Of a stretch of DNA of 64,000 nt, positions 57,222 through 64,000 are shown piece by piece. The DNA is taken from the NCBI RefSeq assembly GCF_012489685.1, contig NC_080043.1:46701127-46765126 (forward strand), written 5' to 3'. The notes under the pieces are model-generated. The model was not told the DNA's origin, searched no databases, and was given only the letters and a program-made list of their open reading frames with translations. The position numbers were made by a program, and so were the translations under genes. The DNA is from Lotus japonicus (lineage: Eukaryota; Streptophyta; Magnoliopsida; Fabales; Fabaceae). Position 1 is the stretch's first letter. Each line of letters opens with the position of its first letter.

Positions 57222-57491
57222 CTGGTGGTCGTCCGAAGCGGGCTAAACAGGCGAAGAGTGGCTTGGAGAGCTCTCGTAGGCCTAGGGGTCGTCCTCGTAA
57301 TTCGGGGAGTTTGGATCTCGCAGCTGTGCCGCAGTCGTCTAGTCCCCCTCTCCTCTCGGCCCGTATTTCACGCGTGCTAAGAAGGCTTGGTTTCTGGCTA
57401 AGTACGCAGGCATGTCTTTTCCGGGTAGTGATGAAGATGTCATTCGCGGGTTGGCTGCGGAACTTAAAGAAAATTTTCCTTCTATCCGCTA
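57222..57491 (+). pseudogene. LINE ORF1-like coding fragment, right half
   Basis: After the CTGGT duplication the frame reads GRPKRAKQAKSG then RPRGRPRN (basic, AT-hook-like). A 1-nt shift near 57372 leads into a KAWFLAKYAG...FPGSDED segment ending in TAG at 57489-57491. The C-terminal part closely matches the minus-strand LINE at 58737-58857. It is the continuation of 40670-40875, split by GY. Probable role: nucleic-acid-binding first ORF of a LINE; not a demonstrated host gene. Confidence 0.55.
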
Positions 57492-57508
57492 GGTTTTTTT
57501 TTTTTTTT

Positions 57509-58079
57509 CGAGAACAAGAAGATTGCATTAATAAAACAAAATATCATGAGAACAATCCTCTCATGTAGATTATCTAACGGACAAAGAAGACAACTCAATG
57601 TCCTAAAAAAAAACCAGCTAATTTGGTGAAAAGAAAAGCTAGTGAAAGAGCCTCATTAAAACCTCTATAGGAAAAACCCAGTGGGAAAAACCCTAAGGAG
57701 GAAAAAGAGTGCTCGAACACAAGCCAACACCAAAAGCACTTACAAATGCTGGGCTTTAAATATAATAGTTGCTACAAGTGAACAGAATGCAATTATGCAG
57801 CAAAACCAGCATCATAAGATATATCAAAGTCTATTCACCAAAGCATATTGAAATTACATGCCTATGACAATCAAGCAGCTCACTGGAATAGCAATTAAAA
57901 GCCTTCACTTGAAAATTTAATAGACTAGAGGCATTCACGTCTTCCAAGCTAATCCAGAGCATGTCAATATCCATAGTATATTAGTCTTCACAAGAGAAAA
58001 TAAGTCCTGCAGCCTGTAACTCTTCACGACTTCCTTAGGATGCCCGATATACTCCAAATTTCACTGCAAGGAAATCTAC
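57509..58079 (-). other. LINE 3' region
   Basis: This AT-rich stretch lies between the RNase H-like part and the poly(A) tail. It has no open frame of note and an AATAAA-like word near the tail (minus GTTTTATTAATGC). Confidence 0.45.
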
Positions 58080-58640
58080 AAATAAGTGTCACACATTGTT
58101 ATTTAAGTAATACAAATCATTTGGTTTAATAGACCCATATTTGGCAGTATATCTGCAGAGGTGTTTGCTTCTCTATAAATATGACGAACTTCCAGGCAAA
58201 ACACCAGGGTATATTTGATTCAGTACATTCTGCAATTTCCAGGGCCTATCACTGGTATGATTAACCTAATTAACAGCTAGAGTGAGATGATGATGTTGTG
58301 AATCAAGTTTTGATGGCATAACTTGAGAGCTTCAAAGATAGCAAATACCCCAGCTTCAAAAGAAAAGCCAAGGCCAATGTTCTTTGAGAAAAACAGTAAA
58401 TAATACCAAACGTTACCTGACCTGAAATAGACTGGACCTTTGCGAACAGCAATAAGAAACAGAGATCTTTTAGAATATCTTCTACAATAATAGATGATGA
58501 ATCCCAGCACGAGATGAGCCCTCCAACACTCCCAATAGCAGGAACAAATTCAAACTGCAAATTGAGGGAGCTCGCCAAATTTTCCGCAATTCTTCGATTA
58601 TTCTCATCCAGCTTTGTCTCCTGAATGAGGCATTATTTCA
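58080..58640 (-). pseudogene. LINE endonuclease start fused to RNase H by deletion
   Basis: The APE-type endonuclease motif QETKLDENNRRIAENLASSL and the GSVGGLISCWDSS stretch are clear. About 60 codons later the frame is in the RNase H domain typical of plant LINE C-termini, with a SFEAGVFAIFEALKLCHQ helix and a DRPWKLQNVLNQI motif. Stops and shifts occur throughout. Confidence 0.7.
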
Positions 58641-59481
58641 GCTTTGCCTTCTAAATTGCGTCCCTCACTGATCTTCTTAACTCGGCGCTTCCAAGCCCTC
58701 TTACATTCCACGAGAGCCACCTGTGAAATCTGCCCATCACTGACCTGGTAGATTCCTCGGATTATCTTCTTCCAATTCTGCAGCAAAGCCCCTGAATGCG
58801 TCTTCGTCGCTTCCTGGGAAAGAAAGTCCAGCCGGTTTGCACAAGAACCAAGCTTTCGTCGCCCTGGTAATATAACCTCCAGACCCAGTACTTTCTGCAG
58901 CAGCTTGAAGCGAGGCAATTGTTGGGCCCACAAGGTTCGGCAATTGCTAAGTTTGGTCCTTCATTAGTTAAAAGGGTTGCCCATGGCTTTGTGATGTTAT
59001 TTCCATCCCGGTTGAAATTAGCTGGGTCATATATTCCCAAAAGGAATGAGGGTACAATTGGAAAATTGCATCCGTACCAAATTAAATTCCACCCTTCAGT
59101 TGGTATTCGCACTTTCAATACTGTGTCACTTGAATTCTGCTTCGATGCTGTAATACTCAAATTCAAAAATTCAGCCTTCTCCACCATTTGTCTCCAATTA
59201 AATTGATAAGTCCAACCGTCAATTATACTCAATTCTCTCGAGCCTCTCACCTCATTAACTCTTGAGCATGCGTAATGATTTAAAAATACACTCCCCGATG
59301 CACCGCCAACGTTCGCGATCCCCCCAGTCTCCGATGCCTCCTCTTCCACCGGGGATAATTTTCCGATCATCGCCAGTGAGTCATCAGCAAAGGAATTTTC
59401 TACCCAAGATTTTTCCGGTGAACAATTTTTAAAGAGCGAAGAATCAGAGGTACCATAGTCATCTTCCAAGGGGTATTCCAT
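58640..59481 (-). pseudogene. LINE ORF1-like remnant
   Basis: Open from 59481 (MEYPLEDDYG) to about 58930, including DGWTYQFNWRQMVEKAEFLN and a Trp-rich FNxxxWRQ pattern. It then continues in a second frame (GYITRATKAWFL, FPGSDEDAFRG) to about 58730. The latter matches the fragment at 57222-57491. I cannot name the domain with certainty; LINE first ORFs in plants often carry a gag-like region followed by a zinc knuckle, and no knuckle is visible here. Confidence 0.5.
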
Positions 59482-59500
59482 GCATAGCTTGTCAAATTCT

Positions 59501-59776
59501 ATTGGATCAAGCGCTTACCACTACGCTGTTAGTGAGGGCACAACTTTATTTCCTTATAGCACAGAGTCTTTAAGGGGCTGCGATGTTAAGCGTCATGGGG
59601 TGGGATGTTAAGCCCATCGAATCCTAAGGGTGACGCTGGATTAATAAATCCAACAATCTCCCCCCCAGTGTTAGCCGGGGGATTCGAACCCATGACCTTG
59701 CTTTGATACCACTTATTGGATCAAGCGCTTACCACTACGCCAAAAGCAATTGCTGTTAGTGAGGGCGCAACTTTAT
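59501..59776 (-). mobile_element. tRNA-derived SINE-like repeat
   Basis: On the minus strand an A box TGGCGTAGTGG (59742-59732) and a B box GGTTCGAATCC (59690-59680) lie 41 bp apart, matching RNA polymerase III internal promoter consensuses. The boxed part does not fold as a complete tRNA and runs into about 130 bp of unrelated tail. A head-like segment (minus GTAGTGGTAAGCGCTTGATCC with GCCCTCACTAACAG upstream) occurs at both ends, 59501-59548 and 59715-59776, as an imperfect direct repeat. It is best read as a SINE or SINE dimer remnant. Confidence 0.6.
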
Positions 59777-60083
59777 AGAATTCTCTTGGAGATGATGTGT
59801 ATGGTTATGATAGAAAAGCCTAGAATTATAGAGATACTAAACTATCCTGAAAACTCTAGAAAGAACTAAAATAATTCACCACCATTGAGGTCGGTGAATT
59901 GAGCCTATAAATAGGCATGTACATGTCATTTGAGGATCAAGCCAGAAAGCTTCAAGTCTGTTACTATTGTATAATTGTGTCCATCACTAACACGGTTCTT
60001 TTCATATTCCATTTGTTCTAATATCTCAACTCCATCCCAAAACCATCATTTCCTATCTAGTCTATCAATTCAACTATTATCAG

Positions 60084-60095
60084 TGGTATCAGAGC
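60084..60095 (+). other. primer-binding site of the small copia element
   Basis: TGGTATCAGAGC one base after the LTR end; initiator Met tRNA type. Confidence 0.9.
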
Positions 60096-60213
60096 TACGT
60101 TCGATCTTATATTGGACGTAGTTATATTACCTCCCTTTTATTTCAAAACTATCCCAACTACCACTAAAAATTACCTTGCACTTTTAACCCACATCTATAA
60201 ATTTTTCTAATCT

Positions 60214-60436
60214 ATGGCCAACATCACCCAACCTTCATCTATCTCTATCCCTATTTTCAATGGGGAAAACTATGATTATTGGAGTGCAAAAATGAAGACA
60301 TATTTTTGCTGCCAAGACTGTTGGGATGTTGTTGAAGAAGGATATACTGCTCCTGCAGATACTTCAGCTCTCACTGCAGCACAAAAGAAAGAGTTGAAGG
60401 AGAATAAGCTCAAAGATATAGCCTTGGTTTTGTACC
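60214..60436 (+). pseudogene. copia gag N-terminus, interrupted by GZ
   Basis: From ATG 60214 (MANITQPSSISI) the frame shows the start of a copia gag: PIFNGENYDYWSAKMKTYF, DCWDVVEEGYTAP and a Lys-rich helix. It is in frame for 74 codons up to GTACC (60432-60436), where the GZ LTR begins. No internal stop is seen before the insertion. Confidence 0.8.
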
Positions 60437-61112
60437 TGTAAGGCCCAAGTTTTAAGCTTTGGATAAGTGAATAAAATAAAAGAGTTTATTTGATTAAAAT
60501 AAATTTGTGAAGGAAAAAGGTTCAAGAAAAGTCCAAGAATTTTATCGAAAAACCGATAAGAGTTATAGCACGACTAACCTACGCCTAATCCTAGGTCAAA
60601 GGTTTTAGTTAATAGTTAATTTACACGTTGGGACACGGTGGAAACTAATTCCAAAAATCTTCAGAGAAATGTTAGAACTTCTCTTTTTCGTCTATATACA
60701 ATTATTTCGATGCGAAACCCTGGAAGGTACGAACGTCAAACTCCAATTCTTGGAAGATTGCCGAAACGGAATCCCTGATAGTTCGAGAAACCTAAGATCG
60801 ACAGACGATGAAGACTTTTTCTATTCGGAGCTTCAAATGAAGATTCCACCCGCGCTCTCCTATTTCTCTCGTGATTTCTAATCTTTCCTCAGAAGGAAGT
60901 TTTCCCTTCCGACGATCACAGCAAAAAGTAGTTTTTCGGGATAAACCGACTTACACCGACTCATGCCGACTTTGGATCATTTGGTTTAATTCCAAGAATC
61001 CTGTTTTGAGTTCTGGAATTCTGTCGCCAGAACCTATCTTAGAATTCGCAGAGGAACGCGCAGGAAAAATCGGAATCGCGAAAAAAATCATTTTTCCGCA
61101 TTTTCCAAAACC

Positions 61113-61120
61113 TATAAATA
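61113..61120 (+). promoter_or_regulatory. TATA box of the GZ LTR
   Basis: TATAAATA in AACCTATAAATAGCTCG, about 675 bp into the LTR. A start near 61150 would leave over 2.8 kb of the LTR as transcribed leader. Confidence 0.6.
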
Positions 61121-62620
61121 GCTCGAAAATTAGATTTTTTTGCAAAAAAACTACCCATTTCCCTCCCCAAACCCGCGAGCTCCAAGAGAGAAAGAGAGGA
61201 TCCTGATCTTCGTCGTTTCTTGCCCGTTTGCTTCACCGATCGTTGCTAATCGAAGACCTTGAGGTAGGTAAACTATATCTCTCTTCTGATCGTCGTTTCT
61301 GTCGACTTCTTCTATGTCTTTCTGTGCTCAAAGTTTTGAGCTTTTTGTAAAACTGTTCAAATAAGCTGATTTCAGTGTCTAAACATATTCCCTGCATGCT
61401 CCTGAGCGTGTTCTGCGGATTAGATGTCGACGAAATGCCGCCGGGATCAATTTTTGCACCAAATACCCATTTTTAGGCAAAGTCGCAACCTTTAAGCTGA
61501 AATCTATCGACTTGGCTTAGTGCTAGTAGGATTAATTGTCATAAATGTCGTTGTTGACGTCCCCATCCAATTTGTTTTTCAAAAATCCAGTTTTGAAATT
61601 CTGAGCTGAAAATAATGACCAAACTACCCTTATATCAGTTTTCGATCCGAAAATTTTTCCGAGCTTAGAACCGTCTTAGTTACGGCTTATGTTAACCTAG
61701 GAACCAAGTTTGATCGAAGAAAAATCGACCCTCCCAATTAAGGAAAGTGGCCGAGAGCTATACCAAGGGGGGAGGAAAATCCGACTTTTCGAAAACTTGT
61801 CTTAACGCGTTAGATTGTCGTACCACGGAGTTTGTAGTGTTCCGTGTGACCCTAGGACTTATTGTTTGCTGAGTTTCTGATTCATTGTGTTGATTTCTGT
61901 GATTTTTGCTTAAGTTTCTTTTGAGGAGTTTCCTGGAAATCAAGGAGAGAAGCGTGAAGGAACTTGCGAGGAAGAAGCTGGAGGACCCACCGGTGAGGGC
62001 TACTCTCTGAATTACTAGATAATGCTCTAGGTGTCGATGAAATTCGACTTGATTTATGTGTTATGCACCTAATTGCTAAATGTCTGAAATGATTTCTGAG
62101 GCTTCGGCCGAACTTGTTGAGTACTTGATGCCATGATATTGTGTGCTAAATGATTCACATGCTATGTGCTACATGGTTAATTTAGGATGTGTTGGAATAT
62201 GCTGTTTATGCTTATTGGTTGAGCTGTTTCATTTTATGCTATTCCACTCGTGCCTATGTTTCTGGAAAGTGAGGATTACGGGCAAGTCATGCTGAATTTT
62301 TATGAGATTTTGAGAGAGTTTTGAAAGGACGAACGGAGTTCGGACCTTGTTATGTTTTAATGGATCGAGACCTTCTCAGGAATTATTCGGGATTATGGGA
62401 TCCCTAAAAACTCATAGGAACGTTATAAGACTAAAAGAAACCTATTTTCTCAAGGAAAATTCATAAGACATTAATTAATCTCTAAAAACCCTTGAGCAAT
62501 GATAACAACCTTAGATAAGAGCTTAGAGCTTGAAGATTAGATTGGAAGATATGAGAAGTGTCGTCGAGTCCAAGTTTTGAGGAAACTTACAAGTTTCTGA
62601 GTACGTTGATACTCTTTTGC

Positions 62621-62810
62621 TCGATGAGCAGGTTATTGGTTGGCTATCTAAAGTTTAGCCCAAGTACAATCGTACTCTTTCGTTCGATGAGCAGTTTAAT
62701 GTTTGGCTATGTAAAGTTTAGCCGGAGACTATAAGTTTCCAAGTACTTCGGTACCTTTTCGCTCGATGAGCAGTTTATTGATTGGCTATCTAAAGTTTAG
62801 CCGGGAACCA
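62621..62810 (+). repeat. three spaced repeats in the GZ LTR
   Basis: TCGATGAGCA at 62621, 62684 and 62763, each followed by a TTGGCTATCTAAAGTTTAGCC-like segment (imperfect, periods 63 and 79 bp). GY LTRs have only weak traces of this (CTCAACGAGCA, TCAGATAGCC) beside their minisatellite. Confidence 0.7.
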
Positions 62811-63498
62811 TGAGTTCCAAAGTACATTCTTTCTTCTTTTGATTAATTCATTTTGTCGCAGAATCGACATTTACCTTAGGGTATTCTTTTAGAGACTTTA
62901 AGTTATTTAGAACACGTGGCGACGTGTCGAGTGAGGTCGGAGACGTTGTTTGGCTAATCACTTGCTTTCATGCACTCATTTTGAGGTTAATACACGGTGG
63001 GATGCCGGACCTCGGTGGATTCCAAAATGGTCATAAGACTCGGATTTCCATATTTAGGACACTACGGTGGTCCTTAGTAGCAGACGGAATGGCAGACCTA
63101 CGGGTTCACTGCTGATCTGACTACTTTTGTGTGGTGTAAGAGACACGCGAGCAGGAAGGTACCCACCGTGGCTGGTGTTAGGGCCGTCTCGTTGATGTCC
63201 ATCCTTTCTTCCGGAATGCATCTTGTCAACCAGCATTGCATTTCATGCAACATACATTCTGACTTAGTTGCTGAGTGTGATTGGTACTTGTTTATCCTAT
63301 TTGAGGCATGCTAATTGTTATTATGATCTTTTATATTCATTGTGATACATGCAACCCTAGGATGTTATCCCTAAACTTCTAGGCCTGAAAGGCTAATAAT
63401 TATTATCCTATATATATCTGGTTTTATTATTTATATAATTCTTTGGAGTTGACCCTCGCGTCTTCTGTGTGTGTTTGGGCGGACTACGCCATTGTCAG

Positions 63499-63978
63499 AT
63501 GAGTATGGCGGATTGGTTTACGATGGTCAGCCCCTCGGGGGGGACCAGGTTCGAGATGCTTGACCAGGACGACCCAGGTGCATGGGTGGTCGACCCCATA
63601 GGCCACCGTGCGACCTACACCGGTCGGATCATGGAGGACCGTGTTGACCGATTCAGACGCTTGACGGAGGGGGTCATGAGGAGACACATAGTGAGCTTCA
63701 ACTTGCCGCCCGGCGTGCATTGTGGACCCGGCTTGGGAGGACCACCACCACCACCATCATCTTCGGATGATGAGGACCCCTCTGAGGAGGTGCCAGTGGG
63801 TGGGACTTCGACGGAGTCCAGTTCGTTTGCTGCTGCTGTCATCGAGGATCCTGGTCCGGGCCCCGAGCCCGAGAGACCAATGCTGGAGCGCATCCGGGTG
63901 GATAGAGAGGGTAGTGTTGTGTATGTCGACTTAGTCGTCCTGGATGTAGATTCGGACTACGACCGCGCTAGCATGTAG
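63499..63978 (+). CDS. LTR-embedded ORF, 159 aa acidic Pro/Ser-rich protein (GZ copy)
   Basis: The intact counterpart of 4656-5135. It starts at ATG 63499 (MSMADWF), immediately after the acceptor-like ATTGTCAG. The upstream in-frame Met at 63469 is not shared. Conserved blocks: ADWFT, PSGG, DQDDPG, IMED, VSFNLPPGVHCGPGLGG, PPPPPSSSDDEDPSEE and VVLD...ASM, with TAG at 63976-63978. It is about 74% identical to the G0 protein by my count, with no indels. The protein is acidic and looks disordered after the central block. In the genomic RNA this would be the first substantial ORF, ahead of gag. Function is unknown; no recognised domain. Confidence 0.72.
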   Translation: MSMADWFTMVSPSGGTRFEMLDQDDPGAWVVDPIGHRATYTGRIMEDRVDRFRRLTEGVMRRHIVSFNLPPGVHCGPGLGGPPPPPSSSDDEDPSEEVPVGGTSTESSSFAAAVIEDPGPGPEPERPMLERIRVDREGSVVYVDLVVLDVDSDYDRASM

Positions 63979-64000
63979 GATCGAGTGCTAGTGTGGGCTC

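Larger units (their letters stand above)
57492..59490 (-). mobile_element. LINE (non-LTR retrotransposon), minus strand, internally deleted
   Basis: The poly(A) tail appears as a T-run at about 57492-57508. Reading leftwards from 59481: an ORF1-like region (to about 58640), the start of the endonuclease with QETKL (catalytic Glu; 58609-58623) and GSVGGLISCWDSS, then a direct jump to an RNase H-like domain (FEALKLCHQNLIHN, NHTSDRPWKLQNVLNQI) at about 58080-58400, then a 3' UTR. The whole reverse transcriptase is missing. Several frames are broken. The 5' end is approximate and I could not find a flanking duplication. Confidence 0.78.
59796..60436 (+). mobile_element. small Ty1/copia element, 5' end, split by GZ
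   Basis: A short LTR (left edge uncertain, about 59796; right edge 60082 at ...TTATCA) with a TATA box TATAAATA (59906-59913) is followed by primer site TGGTATCAGAGC (60084-60095) and a copia gag. The rest of the element must lie beyond GZ, off the right edge. Its gag is quite unlike the Sirevirus one. Confidence 0.78.
60437..64000 (+). repeat. 5' LTR of Ty3/gypsy element GZ (incomplete, plus strand)
   Basis: Begins TGTAAGGCCCAAG, the counterpart of the right-hand ends of G0, GX and GY, but in the plus orientation. From the G0 LTR, about 480 bp should remain after the ORF, giving a full LTR of about 4.0 kb. It contains a TATA box (61113-61120), a donor-like GAG|GTAGGTA (61261-61267), spaced repeats (62621-62810) and the 159-aa ORF. 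It is the least reduced example of this LTR type here that still has both promoter and ORF. Confidence 0.88.

Noticed and set aside
59680..59742. Functional tRNA gene
   Set aside because: A and B boxes are present, but the sequence between and around them does not give a full cloverleaf, and it continues into a SINE-like tail.

Overview
This is plant nuclear DNA built almost entirely of transposable elements. I found no ordinary host gene, rRNA, functional tRNA gene or CRISPR array. The evidence for a flowering plant is the set of elements: long-LTR Ty3/gypsy elements (Tekay/Del-like), 12-kb Ty1/copia elements of Sirevirus (SIRE/Maximus) type with extra ORFs, LINE pieces, a tRNA-derived SINE-like repeat and initiator-Met-tRNA primer sites. 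The SIRE type would suit a legume, but the species cannot be fixed from this sequence.

Layout, left to right. (1) 1-5903: 5' part of a minus-strand Ty3/gypsy element, 'G0' (integrase, RNase H, RT, protease, gag, then its 1.7-kb 5' LTR). It sits in the gag of an old Sirevirus. (2) 5904-11916: the rest of that Sirevirus ('C1'), a deletion derivative ending in its 3' LTR. (3) 11917-12369 and 24379-25543: two pieces of one gypsy LTR ('GX'), split by (4) 12370-24378, a young near-complete Sirevirus ('CA') with 1.2-kb LTRs and a 5-bp AAGGT target duplication. (5) 25544-25749: LINE ORF1-like coding fragment. (6) 25750-27444: start of gypsy 'GY', cut by a 100-N gap at 27445-27544. (7) 27545-42569: a near-identical second copy of 12387-27444. 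(8) 40876-57221: GY in full, three LTRs alternating with two gag-bearing internal regions and one CTGGT target duplication around the whole. (9) 57222-57491: the other half of the LINE ORF1 fragment. (10) 57492-about 59490: an internally deleted minus-strand LINE. (11) 59501-59776: SINE-like repeat. (12) about 59796-60436: start of a small copia element. (13) 60437-64000: 5' LTR of another gypsy element ('GZ') inserted in that copia gag.

The 15-kb repeat around the gap is a dovetail: the left contig's end lies inside the right contig, and the right contig's start lies inside the left. Indels concentrate near both contig ends. Unmerged contig overlap is more likely than a real duplication, so paired 'A' and 'B' features are probably one locus.

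Three accessory features stand out. First, the gypsy LTRs of G0 and GZ each carry a 159-codon ORF, about 74% identical with no indels. It starts right after a splice-acceptor-like CAG, and other LTRs of the group have a conserved donor-like GAG|GTA about 140 nt past the TATA box, so the ORF may be expressed from a spliced leader. Second, the Sireviruses carry a long (about 940-codon) accessory frame after pol. Third, they carry a 130-aa coiled-coil ORF in antisense, with its own TATA box and strong start context, kept in two diverged copies mainly by synonymous change. Most pol genes here are broken by stops, frameshifts, deletions or, in CA, a lost integrase catalytic Glu.
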